From the NCBI GenBank assembly GCA_034399355.1, contig JAXMMT010000009.1:207523-271522 (forward strand): DNA of 64,000 nucleotides. Direction: 5' to 3'. The notes beneath the pieces were generated by a model, which made no database searches, had not been told where the DNA came from, and worked only from the letters and a program-made list of their open reading frames with translations. The DNA comes from UBA2279 sp034399355. Its GTDB lineage: Bacteria; Actinomycetota; Coriobacteriia; Anaerosomatales; Anaerosomataceae. A program made the position numbers and the translations under genes. Of this stretch, positions 15,575 to 25,289 are shown piece by piece (within the stretch, counting starts at the first letter, position 1; each line of letters starts with the position of its first letter).

Positions 15575-16275
15575 AAGAGCTCGGCGGGCGGAACGACGTC
15601 CAGACTGTCCGCGTGGATCACCGAAAGAATCTCGCCCACATCGATGTTCGTGACCGGCACCAACAAGACGAGCACCTGCCCGTGGTTCAACAGGTCACGA
15701 CGATACAGGCCACACATGTCCTCCAGGTTGTCCACTGAGACCGTACGCATGTCCTGATAGAGTCGCCCCTGACGGATCGCAACCTTGAAGACATCAGCAG
15801 TCTGCTGGTCGTTCACAATGAAGAGGACGCTTGTCAACTCGCCCTCAACCTCCTGGAAACGCTGCGCAATCTCGGACACGAAATGCGATGCCGCCGCCAG
15901 CGACAGAGGGCGCTCAACCGTGCGCGTCATGATGGACACGCCTGTATCTGACACCCATAGACCGTCACCGCGTACTTCAAATCCCAGCCGCTGTGCTCCG
16001 GCCTCCACGCGCTGCCGGAACTCCTTGCGGTACCGCACTGCCTCATCGGTATGTGGCGTACTCGGGGACAACATCACATCCGGCACCGCCTGGCGGACAT
16101 CCTCTACAGTCGCCGACCTATCTCCGGCCAGGAGATCGCGCACATCGGAACCGAGAGCCGTTTTGGCATCCAGAGTCAGCAACTCCGCAAGACGCGGGTT
16201 GCTCACCTCCATCTTCAGGCCGAACACGTTGAGCACCGCAAACCGGTCCTCTCTCTCGCTTTCGTTCTCATGCAT
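15571..16275 (-). CDS. Hypothetical protein, first gene of the mnmA operon
   Basis: 234 aa from ATG 16275 (MHENESEREDRFAVLNVFGL), with GGGAGCGC upstream; a TTG seven codons earlier is less likely. Mixed alpha/beta composition with no signal peptide or membrane segment. The centre (FRQRVEAGAQRLGFEVRGDG, then SIMTRTVERPLSLAAASHF) and the C-terminal half, rich in Val/Leu strands (LTSVLFIVNDQQTADVFKVA), suggest a Rossmann-like domain. I do not recognise the family. Stop overlaps mnmA, so it is probably cotranslated. Confidence 0.75.
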   Translation of the reverse strand: MHENESEREDRFAVLNVFGLKMEVSNPRLAELLTLDAKTALGSDVRDLLAGDRSATVEDVRQAVPDVMLSPSTPHTDEAVRYRKEFRQRVEAGAQRLGFEVRGDGLWVSDTGVSIMTRTVERPLSLAAASHFVSEIAQRFQEVEGELTSVLFIVNDQQTADVFKVAIRQGRLYQDMRTVSVDNLEDMCGLYRRDLLNHGQVLVLLVPVTNIDVGEILSVIHADSLDVVPPAELL

Positions 16276-16321
16276 GAGATGCGCTCCCGGTGTCAACGAA
16301 CCGTCACATCTTCCTCGCTCA

Positions 16322-16350
16322 AGAGTACCCTAGCAGGCGCATACGGTGAA
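16322..16350 (-). promoter_or_regulatory. Candidate promoter of the mnmA-queD operon
   Basis: On the minus strand TTCACC (16345-16350) and TACTCT (16322-16327) are 17 bp apart, about 47 bp upstream of the first gene's start. The rest of the roughly 320-bp gap (16276-16599) shows only the ribH terminator and no credible ORF. Confidence 0.4.
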
Positions 16351-16540
16351 GCACTCCTCCCGGCCGCGGATCTCCTCCTTCCACCGCACGTCTGCCGCCG
16401 CTCGTCAAATCGAACACACTGTCTCTTGTGGGATGATGAGCGACCATGTTAGGTTGTTCTCCCACTCTTTCGAGGGGAACCATGATAGGACATCCACGGT
16501 TGACAGCCACGGGGTGGCGAGAGCCCTCTGGATAGCCCAA

Positions 16541-16578
16541 CGAGAAGCCCGGACCGTTGAAACGGTCCGGGCTTCTCG
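16541..16578 (-). terminator. Intrinsic terminator after ribH
   Basis: A 17-bp perfect stem (arms begin CGAGAAGCCCGGACCGT) closed by a TGAA tetraloop lies 22-59 bp downstream of the ribH stop. The T-run after the stem is poor, but stem strength is high. Confidence 0.75.
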
Positions 16579-16599
16579 GCACCCTGCATCGTTCAATCA

Positions 16600-17064
16600 C
16601 TAGTCGATCGCACGTACCAGATTCGCCATCTCGATTCCCGCTGTTGCTGCGTCCCACCCTTTGTTGCCTGACTTCGTGCCTGCACGCTCAACAGCCTGTT
16701 CGATCGTATCGGCCGTGATCACGCCGAACATCACGGGTACTCCCGTGTCCATAGCAACCGCCGCCACGCCCTTCGACACCTCCGAAGCAATGTATTCGAA
16801 GTGAGGCGTCCCCCCTCTGATAACGACGCCGAGCGCAAGGACGACGTCGTAGCGACCGGAGCCAGCCATGCGTCGCGCCATAAGCGGTATCTCGAACGCG
16901 CCGGGCACCCAGGCGACGTCCACGTCGTCCGCGCTCACACCGTGACGCCCAAGCGCGTCCTGTGCGCCGCTCAGCAGTCGGCCCGACAGCAGCTCGTTGA
17001 ACCTGCTGATGACAATACCCACTCTCAAACCAGTCCCGATCAGATTACCTTCATAGACAGTCAT
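16600..17064 (-). CDS. ribH: 6,7-dimethyl-8-ribityllumazine synthase
   Basis: 154 aa, normal length. Condenses 3,4-dihydroxy-2-butanone 4-phosphate with the ribityl-pyrimidine to give lumazine. Characteristic segments: VGIVISRFNELLSGRLL, VAWVPGAFEIPLMARRM, ALGVVIRGGTPHFEYIASEV, VMFGVITADTIEQAVERAG and GNKGWDAA. Last gene of the riboflavin operon, starting 2 bp after the ribBA stop, followed by a terminator. Confidence 0.97.
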   Translation of the reverse strand: MTVYEGNLIGTGLRVGIVISRFNELLSGRLLSGAQDALGRHGVSADDVDVAWVPGAFEIPLMARRMAGSGRYDVVLALGVVIRGGTPHFEYIASEVSKGVAAVAMDTGVPVMFGVITADTIEQAVERAGTKSGNKGWDAATAGIEMANLVRAID

Positions 17065-17066
17065 GC

Positions 17067-18308
17067 CTACTCCTTTCTGTCGCCCACGTCCGGCAGATCC
17101 AGCCAGTGGGCCATCTTCTCTTTCTTGGTGCGCAGATACTTGATGTTGTCTGCACTGCAGCCGACCTGCAGCGAGACCTGTTCCGTCACGGTCAACCCGT
17201 AACCCTCCAACCCGACGATCTTCGTCGGGTTGTTCGTGAGAAGCCGCATTGAGCTCAGGCCCAGGTCGACCAGTATCTGAGCGCCGATGCCGTAGTCGCG
17301 CAGATCCGCCGGGAAGCCAAGCGCCTCATTAGCCTCGACGGTGTCGGCGCCCGCATCCTGCAGCTCGTAGGCCTTCAGCTTGTAGCCAAGACCAATACCG
17401 CGACCTTCGTGGCCCACGATGTAGAGGATGACACCGCGGCCCTCCTCCTGCACGAGACGCATCGCCTCTTCAAGTTGGTCGCCGCAGTCGCAGCGACGCG
17501 AGTGAAAGATGTCGCCAGTCAGGCACTCGGAGTGCACACGCACGAGAACGTCGGCAACACCGGCCACGTCACCAACAACGAGTGCCACGTGCGTCGACTC
17601 GTCGACTGTGGACTGGTACCCGAATGCCGTGAACTCCCCCTGTCGGGTAGGCATGCGTACCGTCGCGATTCGCTCCACGAGCCGCTCTGTTCGACGCCGA
17701 TATCGGATCAGGTCGGCCACGGTGACCATCAGCAGCCCATGCTCGGTGGCAACCTGTTCGAGCTGAGGTCGACGCGCCATGGTGCCGTCCGTATTCATGA
17801 TCTCGCAGATGACCCCACCCGGATACGCTCCCGCGAGGCGCGCGAAGTCCACAGCTGCTTCGGTGTGTCCGGCACGCTCAAGCACGCCACCCGGCTTTGC
17901 TCGCAGCGGAAACACGTGCCCCGGCATTGACATGTCCTCGGGCATGGTCTCGGGCGCAATCGCGGTCAGCACTGTGGTAGCCCGGTCGGCGGCGGAGATG
18001 CCCGTCGTGATCCTACCCTTCGCGCCGATGGAGACATGAAATGCCGTCCCTTGTGCCGAGGTGTTGCGGTCAGTCATCGGCGGGATACGGAGTTCATCCA
18101 AACGCTCGCCCGTAAGCGGCATGCAGATGAGCCCGCGGCCGTGCTGTGCCATGAAGTTGATGGCGTCGGGCGTGACCTTCTCGGCCGCCATTACGAAGTC
18201 GCCCTCGTTCTCACGGTCCTCGTCATCAACGACGACCACCATACGGCCTGCTTGTATCTCGGCAACGGCTTCTTCGATGGTCGCAAACACACCACTCACG
18301 CCGGTCAC
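17067..18308 (-). CDS. ribBA: Bifunctional DHBP synthase / GTP cyclohydrolase II
   Basis: 413 aa. Residues about 1-205 are the RibB domain (VVVVDDEDRENEGDFVMAAE with acidic metal ligands; GHVFPLRAKPGGVLERAGHTEAAVD). Residues about 206-405 are RibA (VRVHSECLTGDIFHSRRCDC zinc site; ILYIVGHEGRGIGL; YGIGAQILVDLGL). Together these supply both precursors of lumazine from ribulose 5-phosphate and GTP. The start overlaps the ribE stop. Confidence 0.97.
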   Translation of the reverse strand: MTGVSGVFATIEEAVAEIQAGRMVVVVDDEDRENEGDFVMAAEKVTPDAINFMAQHGRGLICMPLTGERLDELRIPPMTDRNTSAQGTAFHVSIGAKGRITTGISAADRATTVLTAIAPETMPEDMSMPGHVFPLRAKPGGVLERAGHTEAAVDFARLAGAYPGGVICEIMNTDGTMARRPQLEQVATEHGLLMVTVADLIRYRRRTERLVERIATVRMPTRQGEFTAFGYQSTVDESTHVALVVGDVAGVADVLVRVHSECLTGDIFHSRRCDCGDQLEEAMRLVQEEGRGVILYIVGHEGRGIGLGYKLKAYELQDAGADTVEANEALGFPADLRDYGIGAQILVDLGLSSMRLLTNNPTKIVGLEGYGLTVTEQVSLQVGCSADNIKYLRTKKEKMAHWLDLPDVGDRKE

Positions 18309-18973
18309 CGTCCGTCCGAGAACTCGCGGAGGAGATCTCCGAGACCACGGTGAGGGGCGCGACTCGTATCCCTGTCAGCGCCCACATAGCCGCTTACAAA
18401 GCGCTTCACGTACTTCGCGAGCATGTCCGCTTCAAGGTTGACGTCCACGCCGATTGCTTTGTCCTTGAGCGTTGTCAACTCCTCGGTCTGCGGGATAATG
18501 GCGCAGGTAAAGCCTTTATTTGCGATCTTGGCGACGGTGAGAGAAATGCCGTCCACGGCAATCGACCCCTTCTCGACCACATACTGCATGATCGAAGCCG
18601 GTGCGCCGAACTGGTACACCGTAAACTTCCCCCCGGGCTGTCGGAGCTGAAGTGTTCCGACACCGTCGATGTGGCCTGAGACGAGATGACCTCCAAGACG
18701 GTCCGAGAGGCGCAGCGCACGCTCCAGGTTCACCTTCCCGCCCTGGCGCAGGGCACCGAGCGTCGAACTCTCAAGGGTCTCACCGCTCAGATCCGTGAGA
18801 AAGGCACCCCGGATGAACTTCACGACGGTAAGGCATACCCCGTCGACCGCGATCGAGTCGCCGATCGCCATATCACGTCCGAATTCCGGGGCGTAAACCT
18901 CCAGTCGCATGCCGCCGGACACCCGCTCCGCCCGAGTGATCACACCTTCGCATTCCACCAGACCTGTGAACAT
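18305..18973 (-). CDS. ribE: Riboflavin synthase (alpha subunit type)
   Basis: 222 aa. Two homologous lumazine-binding barrels: MFTGLVECEGVI...GDSIAVDGVCLTVV and LVSGHIDGVGTL...GSIAVDGISLTVAKI. Catalyses dismutation of two lumazines to riboflavin. The C-terminal 25 residues (after YVKRF) form a charged tail ending DLLREFSDGR. Starts 16 bp after the ribD stop. Confidence 0.96.
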   Translation of the reverse strand: MFTGLVECEGVITRAERVSGGMRLEVYAPEFGRDMAIGDSIAVDGVCLTVVKFIRGAFLTDLSGETLESSTLGALRQGGKVNLERALRLSDRLGGHLVSGHIDGVGTLQLRQPGGKFTVYQFGAPASIMQYVVEKGSIAVDGISLTVAKIANKGFTCAIIPQTEELTTLKDKAIGVDVNLEADMLAKYVKRFVSGYVGADRDTSRAPHRGLGDLLREFSDGR

Positions 18974-18988
18974 CTCTACTCCTTCCGG

Positions 18989-20122
18989 CTATCCGGCAGT
19001 CTCTTCGTGAAACGGCCTCCAGACGACTACCGCATCGTCACCCTCGACTCCCGCCTCAACCGCTCGCATCCGTGGAGCCAGGTCGTTCCCCGCAGCGTCC
19101 GCCCGGCCAAGATAGAGCGGCGGCGCGGCATTGCCCGCCATCCCGCCAGCCTGAACAACGAACAGCTCATGTATGGCGCCCTCACTCCAGAGCGCGCTCG
19201 CAAGCCCTGGGCCCGCCTCGATGAGCACATCATCGACGCCTTCCGCCGCAAGGGCGCGTAGTGCGCCGGTGATTCCCTCGGTATACGGGTAGCGCACCAC
19301 TCGCACACCACGCTGCGTGACGGCATCGAGCGCGTCTCTCGTAGTGTGGTCGCTCGTCAGCAACACCACACGTTCCGCATCACCGGAGAACACGGCATGG
19401 TCTACCCCCGGGACCGACGTTCGCGAGATCACTACACGCAACGGCTGACGACCTGCGAGGGCGTCGGCCGCGTCGCGCACGGTCAACAACGGGTCGTCGA
19501 TGTCGACTGTCGCGGCGCCTACGGCGACCGCCGTGGATGCAGCACGCAGCCGACGTGTGATCGCTGCGCCCCCGTGCCCGGTTATCCTTGATCGCAGACC
19601 AGACATCATCGCTGCCCTGGCATCAATGGTAAGTGCAAGCTTCACGCGCACCCACGGAAGACCGGTTCGAAGGTGCATGAGCCACGCCTCATTGAGCTCC
19701 TCGAACGGTGAGGGATCCTCAGCGAACGCTACGCTCACGCCTCCCCGGCGCAGCTCCTCCGCTCCGCCGCCTGTCACACCAGGGTTGGGATCAGGCATGC
19801 CGATCATCACTCGCGCGACGCCTGCAGACAGCAGCGCCGCCGCGCACGGAGGCGTACGGCCGTAGTGATTGCAGGGCTCCAGCGTGACGTACGCGGTCGC
19901 GCCCCGAGCGGCCTCACCGGCCTCGGCCAGGGCGACGGCTTCAGCATGCAGACCACCGGCGTGTTCGTGGAAGCCTTCACCGACGACCTGGCCGTCGGAC
20001 ACGATGACGCAGCCGACCATGGGGTTTGGCGAGGTGGCGCCGCGGCCCTTCTCGGCAAGCACGAAGGCATGACGAAACAGCGGGTCGTTCACTGAAGCAG
20101 ACGCGTCGGAAAACAAACGCAC
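18989..20122 (-). CDS. ribD: Bifunctional pyrimidine deaminase/reductase RibD
   Basis: 377 aa. Residues about 10-150 are the deaminase, with GLHAEAVAL and VTLEPCNHYGRTPPC providing the zinc His and two Cys and the catalytic Glu. Residues about 155-370 are the reductase (RVKLALTIDARAA, ITGHGG, AVAVGAATVDIDDPLLTVR, LIEAGPGLASAL). Performs the second and third steps of the GTP branch. First gene of the operon, controlled by the FMN riboswitch in its leader. Confidence 0.96.
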   Translation of the reverse strand: MRLFSDASASVNDPLFRHAFVLAEKGRGATSPNPMVGCVIVSDGQVVGEGFHEHAGGLHAEAVALAEAGEAARGATAYVTLEPCNHYGRTPPCAAALLSAGVARVMIGMPDPNPGVTGGGAEELRRGGVSVAFAEDPSPFEELNEAWLMHLRTGLPWVRVKLALTIDARAAMMSGLRSRITGHGGAAITRRLRAASTAVAVGAATVDIDDPLLTVRDAADALAGRQPLRVVISRTSVPGVDHAVFSGDAERVVLLTSDHTTRDALDAVTQRGVRVVRYPYTEGITGALRALAAEGVDDVLIEAGPGLASALWSEGAIHELFVVQAGGMAGNAAPPLYLGRADAAGNDLAPRMRAVEAGVEGDDAVVVWRPFHEETAG

Positions 20123-20129
20123 GTAGACC

Positions 20130-20241
20130 TTCCTTCTCCCATCCGGACTCTAACCGTCGGCCCCGGAATCTCACCGGGTCGGCCCCTTTCGGGGTTCGCG
20201 GGCTGTAACCGCCGGTGGGGAATCTCACCCCGCCCTGAAGA
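20130..20241 (-). promoter_or_regulatory. FMN riboswitch (RFN element)
   Basis: Read on the minus strand, the leader contains the conserved RFN blocks in order: TTCAGGGCGGGGTGAGATTC, CCACCGGCGGT, AGCCCGCGA, GGTGAGATTCCGGGGCCGAC, GGTTAGAGTCCGGATG and GAGAAGG. It lies directly upstream of ribD and would shut down the rib operon when FMN is abundant. Only about 7 nt separate the element from the ribD start, so control of translation initiation is likely. Confidence 0.97.
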
Positions 20242-20255
20242 AAGCAGTACCCATT

Positions 20256-20930
<675 letters not shown>

Positions 20931-20942
20931 GCGCCGCCCCCC

Positions 20943-21959
20943 TCAGTCTTCGATCAAGTCCATCCCGTGTAGCTCGTCACGCGCACTTCGACCCATGAGC
21001 AGACCTCCCGCGTCCGTGGGGTCCGCACCTTCGTAGAGCGCAGCATGCACCTGGTGCGTGATCGGCAGTTCCACGCCCACGCTATGCGCGAGCTCGTGGA
21101 CGCTCACGGCGCTCCTCGCGCCCTCGGCCACCATATGGGTCTTCTCGGCGTAACCCTCTATCGTCCCGCCCTCAGCTACCCACTGCCCGAGCGCGCGGTT
21201 CCGACTGTGCTGCGAGGTGCACGTGGCGATGAGGTCACCCATACCCGCCAGGCCCATGTAGGTGAGCGGGTTCGCTCCCAGATGACAGCCCAGGCGGCTC
21301 ATCTCAGCAAGACCACGCGTCATGAGCGTCGCTTTCGTGTTGTCGCCGTAGCCAAGTCCGTCCGACATACCTGCAGCGACCGCGATGACATTCTTGGACG
21401 CGCCACCGAGCTCGACGCCGATGATATCGGTGTTCGTGTAGACGCGGAATGAGGGCGCCATGAACAGCTCCTGGAACATGCGCGCGACGTCGTCGTCGTA
21501 CGCCGCGACGACGGTAGCCGAAGGGACGCCCCTCGATACTTCCTCTGCATGATTGGGTCCGGAAAGCGCTGCAAGGCGCTCACGCCCGCCAACAACGTCC
21601 TCGAGGACCTCCGTCATGCGCATGAGTGTGCCCTCTTCGACTCCTTTGGCGAGATTGACAACCGGGACGTCAGCGCTCAGGTAGGGCCTCATCCTGTCGG
21701 CGATGCCACGTACACCATGGCTTGGAGTGACCACCACCGCAGCTTCGACGCCGCGCAAGACCTCTTCTATGTCGGGAGAAGCGAAGACCCGGTCTCCCAG
21801 GACCACGTCAGTGAGGTACAGCGGATTGTGGCGCTCCACAGTGATACCCTCCGCAATCTCGGGTTCACGGGCCCACAACGACACATCAACGCCTTTGCCC
21901 GACAGCAACCACGAGACTGCCGTGCCCCACGAACCGGCGCCGATGACCGCTACACGCAT
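20943..21959 (-). CDS. gpsA: Glycerol-3-phosphate dehydrogenase [NAD(P)+]
   Basis: 338 aa. N-terminal Rossmann domain AVIGAGSWGTAVSWLLSGKG; substrate-site segments AALSGPNHAEEVSRG and GVELGGASKNVIAVAAGMSDGL (split for length), then GLAGMGDLIATCTS and SRNRALGQ. Reduces dihydroxyacetone phosphate to supply G3P for phospholipids, consistent with plsY immediately upstream (1-bp gap) and plsC further upstream. Confidence 0.97.
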   Translation of the reverse strand: MRVAVIGAGSWGTAVSWLLSGKGVDVSLWAREPEIAEGITVERHNPLYLTDVVLGDRVFASPDIEEVLRGVEAAVVVTPSHGVRGIADRMRPYLSADVPVVNLAKGVEEGTLMRMTEVLEDVVGGRERLAALSGPNHAEEVSRGVPSATVVAAYDDDVARMFQELFMAPSFRVYTNTDIIGVELGGASKNVIAVAAGMSDGLGYGDNTKATLMTRGLAEMSRLGCHLGANPLTYMGLAGMGDLIATCTSQHSRNRALGQWVAEGGTIEGYAEKTHMVAEGARSAVSVHELAHSVGVELPITHQVHAALYEGADPTDAGGLLMGRSARDELHGMDLIED

Positions 21960-21960
21960 G

Positions 21961-22635
21961 CTAGCTCCCCTTCTTTCGATTCTTTCGCCAGCCTGACTCG
22001 TCGAGCAACCTTCTTCTGAACGTTATCTTAGTCTCTTCCCCGTGAATGATGCGGCCGACGTTCGAGCGATGTCTCCAGATGACGAGGGCTGCGGTCACAA
22101 CGGCGAAGGCCAGAAGCGAATAGCGCCCCGGATACAGCACTGCTGTTGTGGCCGGGAAAAGAGCGGCGATCGTCACCGACCCCAGGGAGACCATGCGTCC
22201 AAGCGCCGTCACGATAAAGAAGACGCCGATCAGCACGAGGACGACCCGTGGCGCCATAACGGCGATCGCACCAGCAGCGGTCGCGACTCCTTTGCCGCCT
22301 CTGAATCCGATGAACGGCGAGAAGGAGTGACCGGCAATCGCGCCAAGCGCGCCGACGATGCGGAACCAGTCGTGGCCCTCGGCGCCGAAGGCGAGCGGCG
22401 CGACCAGGGCAGCGACATAGACGGCTGCTGCGCCTTTGGCCCCATCGAGTGCCAGGACTGCAAATCCCGGCGCCGGCCCGAATACGCGCAGTACGTTCGT
22501 CGCACCGGTATTTCCGGATCCGAGTTCACGTACGTCCACCCCCCAGAAGATCTTCCCAACGATCACCGCGAAGGGAAGGGAGCCAAGAACGTACGCGGCA
22601 GCTGCAGCTGCCGGTATGCGCCACAAAAGATCCAC
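21961..22635 (-). CDS. plsY: Glycerol-3-phosphate acyltransferase PlsY
   Basis: 224 aa integral membrane enzyme transferring acyl from acyl-phosphate to G3P. Several hydrophobic helices, with the PlsY motifs YVLGSLPFAVIVGK, LGSGNTGATNVLR, LDGAKGAAAV, GHSFSPFIGFRGGKGVATAAG. C-terminal tail is basic (SGWRKNRKKGS). Lies between der and gpsA with 1-bp gaps on each side. Confidence 0.95.
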   Translation of the reverse strand: MDLLWRIPAAAAAAYVLGSLPFAVIVGKIFWGVDVRELGSGNTGATNVLRVFGPAPGFAVLALDGAKGAAAVYVAALVAPLAFGAEGHDWFRIVGALGAIAGHSFSPFIGFRGGKGVATAAGAIAVMAPRVVLVLIGVFFIVTALGRMVSLGSVTIAALFPATTAVLYPGRYSLLAFAVVTAALVIWRHRSNVGRIIHGEETKITFRRRLLDESGWRKNRKKGS

Positions 22636-22636
22636 G

Positions 22637-23944
22637 TCAGTCCTTCTTCTTGAACTTCAACACGATTGGCGTACCCTCAAAATCGAACGCCTCGCGAAGG
22701 CGGTTCTCAAGGTAGCGTCGGAAGTTGTCGTCCACCAACCTCGGATGGTTCGCGAAGAACACGAAGCCCGGCGGTTTCTGCCGTGTCTGCGTGGCATACT
22801 GCAGCCGGAGGTGTACCCCGTGCTTGGAGATGGTGTGTCCGGTTGCGCGAATCTCCGTGAGAAGCTTGTTGAGTGTTGGCGTCGACACGGTGCCGGTGTA
22901 CGAGGCGTACACGCGCTCGAGCGTCGGGAACAGCTTGTTGACGCCGGAACCGGTGAGCGCGCTCACGCGGATCACGGGCGCATAGCCCACGAAACCCAGT
23001 TTCAGGCCCACCTGCTCCGTGACTTCCGCCTTGCCTTCAGGACCCTCGACGATGTCCCACTTGTTCAGCACGATCACGAGGGCGCAACCGCGCTCTGCGG
23101 CGAAACGCGCAACACGCTGGTCTTGGTCGGTCACACCGAGAGGTGAGTCCACCATGAGCAGCGCGATGTCCGCTCGGTCGATTGCGCGCATCGCGCGCAC
23201 GAAGCTGTAGTACTCGACCGACTCGTCGATCTGTGACTTACGCCGCAGCCCGGCGGTGTCGACCAGCCGGTACCGGGTCTCCCCGACCTCCAGAAGCGTG
23301 TCGAGCGCATCCCGTGTGGTGCCGGCCACTTCGGACACGATCGACTGTTCCTGGCCGAGCAAACGGTTGAAGAGCGAGGACTTCCCCGCATTCGGACGGC
23401 CGATGATGGCCACGTTGATGGCTTCGCTCTCATCTTCCGGCTCGGTAGACGGCAGTGCTTCGACGAGAGCATCGAGCAAGTCACCTGTGCCGTGCCCGTG
23501 CAGCGCGGAGACAGGCCACGGTGTGTCGAGACCCAGAGACCAGAACTCATGGATCTCTGCGTCCCGCCCGGGGGTATCCATCTTATTCACGCACAGGAAG
23601 ACTGGCTTGCTAACGCGCTTGAGCAGCCGCGCGACTTCTTGATCACCGGGAGTGATGCCGGCGTGTCCGTCGACCAGCAAGATGATGACCTCGGCCTCCT
23701 CGGCAGCCATCACCGCCTGTTTGCGAATGGAATCACCGAAGGCGTCGTCTGATGAGGATTCGATGCCTCCCGTGTCGATGAGCATGAACTCCACGCCGTT
23801 CCAGTCGGCTTTATGGTAGCTCCTGTCACGCGTGACGCCACTTGTGGCGTGCACGATGGCGTCCTGCGTCTGCACAAGCCTGTTCACGAACGTCGACTTG
23901 CCGACATTCGGACGACCGACGACCGCTATCATCGGGAGTGCCAC
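22637..23944 (-). CDS. der: Ribosome-assembly GTPase Der (EngA)
   Basis: 435 aa from GTG 23944 (VALPMIAVVGRPNVGKST), with GAAGGCGGTGAG upstream; the longer reading from 24073 would run into the preceding gene. Two tandem GTPase domains: GRPNVGKSTFVNRL/DTGGIESS/NKMDTPG and GRPNAGKSSLFNRL/DTAGLRRK/NKWDIVEG, followed by a KH-like domain (about 350-435). Required for 50S subunit maturation. Confidence 0.96.
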   Translation of the reverse strand: MALPMIAVVGRPNVGKSTFVNRLVQTQDAIVHATSGVTRDRSYHKADWNGVEFMLIDTGGIESSSDDAFGDSIRKQAVMAAEEAEVIILLVDGHAGITPGDQEVARLLKRVSKPVFLCVNKMDTPGRDAEIHEFWSLGLDTPWPVSALHGHGTGDLLDALVEALPSTEPEDESEAINVAIIGRPNAGKSSLFNRLLGQEQSIVSEVAGTTRDALDTLLEVGETRYRLVDTAGLRRKSQIDESVEYYSFVRAMRAIDRADIALLMVDSPLGVTDQDQRVARFAAERGCALVIVLNKWDIVEGPEGKAEVTEQVGLKLGFVGYAPVIRVSALTGSGVNKLFPTLERVYASYTGTVSTPTLNKLLTEIRATGHTISKHGVHLRLQYATQTRQKPPGFVFFANHPRLVDDNFRRYLENRLREAFDFEGTPIVLKFKKKD

Positions 23945-23975
23945 CGTCTCACCGCCTTCGCATTTGGATTCGTCA

Positions 23976-25289
23976 CTACTCGCAGACGGTTTTGACAACC
24001 GCGATGGCGTCCGTCGCCACGATGCGGACGTCAGTGCCGGCCAGGGCCGACAGGCTGCCTGCGGGGGTGTCATCGAGCAGTAGTCCGTCGGAGTTTACTA
24101 CAACGTCAGGAACCAGGTACGGCCCGTCGCCACCGTGCCGCCTGATGGCATCGGCGATCTCGGCCCCGCCGAGCAGACCAGTCACCGACACATCGCCGCC
24201 AAGCAGGTGATTTCTGATTGGCAGCACCTCAACAGCCTCGGCAAGCCCCACATCGGCCAACGCGCGCACCAGCACCGGCGCGAAGAGCGACCCTGTCACG
24301 GCGACCGCGCGACGGACCGCATGTCTACCAACGGACTTTTCGGCGAGCTCGTCCAGAAACACACGGACAAGACCGATGCCGTTCTCATACTGGGGGAAAT
24401 CGCCGTACGCGGACGCCAGGGGCACCTCAACGCCGGCATTGAGGTAGAACTCATCAGCCGCCTGAACCCACGACACGCGGTCGGTCGCGGCAAGGATTCC
24501 CCGCCACCGCTCCACCTGCTCAAGCACTGCACCAGCATCCTCTTGGTTCTCGAAGGAACGCGTGAACCGCGACTGATGCGCCGTGTACCCCAGCGGAACG
24601 ATGCCGACCGAACGCACGCCGTCCCGCTCGGCGAGCCACTGCAGCGTCTCATCGAGGATCACGCCATCGTTCACACCCGGCAACAGAACAAGCTGCACGT
24701 GCAGCTCGATTCCCGCCGCGAGTAGCTCATCGAACCGCTCGAGCGCACGATCCTCCACCGTCGGACAGATCAGCCGGCGGCGTACGTCGGGGTCGACTGC
24801 ATGGAGCGACACATAGAGTGGCGACAAGCGTTGCTCTGCGATTCGAGATACGTCGGCATCGTCAAGGTTTGTGAGCGTGATGAACGTCCCGCTCAAGAAA
24901 GACAGCCTGAAGTCGTCGTCGCGCACATACAGCGAACTGCGCATGCCGGCCGGCAGTTGCGAGACGAAGCAGAACGCGCAGGCGTTGTCACATTCGCGCA
25001 CGCCGTCGAAGAGCACATCGGCGAAGGAGACCCCCAGCGACCGGTTCGTGGCACGCTCGATCTCGATCTGGATCCTCTGCCCACCACGCTCCAGCATCAG
25101 CACGAACTCGGGTTCCTCGGTCAGCCACTGCCAGTCGAGGACATCGCGTACGGACTCACCTTCGACCGCTAGCATGCGGTCCCCCACGATGACTCCCGCG
25201 ATCTGGGCGTCCGATCCCATTGCCACGCCAGTAACAACCGCACCCGCACCTGCCCGTGCGTGGGGCGTTCCGTACGTCTCACGCGCCAT
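23976..25289 (-). CDS. DUF512 family protein with PDZ and radical-SAM-like cysteine motif
   Basis: 437 aa from ATG 25289, overlapping the ispH end by 11 bp; the 25325 start is rejected because it lies deeper in ispH. N-terminal PDZ-like region (VVTGVAMGSDAQIAGVIVGD), then CDNACAFCFV (Cx3Cx2C, as in radical SAM proteins) and SGTFITLTNLDDADVSR, LYVSLHAVDPDVRRRLI. The C-terminal DUF512 part has SLFAPVLV and NHLLGGDVSVTGLLGGAEI. Commonly found beside der in clostridia and actinobacteria. The exact reaction is not established. Confidence 0.88.
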   Translation of the reverse strand: MARETYGTPHARAGAGAVVTGVAMGSDAQIAGVIVGDRMLAVEGESVRDVLDWQWLTEEPEFVLMLERGGQRIQIEIERATNRSLGVSFADVLFDGVRECDNACAFCFVSQLPAGMRSSLYVRDDDFRLSFLSGTFITLTNLDDADVSRIAEQRLSPLYVSLHAVDPDVRRRLICPTVEDRALERFDELLAAGIELHVQLVLLPGVNDGVILDETLQWLAERDGVRSVGIVPLGYTAHQSRFTRSFENQEDAGAVLEQVERWRGILAATDRVSWVQAADEFYLNAGVEVPLASAYGDFPQYENGIGLVRVFLDELAEKSVGRHAVRRAVAVTGSLFAPVLVRALADVGLAEAVEVLPIRNHLLGGDVSVTGLLGGAEIADAIRRHGGDGPYLVPDVVVNSDGLLLDDTPAGSLSALAGTDVRIVATDAIAVVKTVCE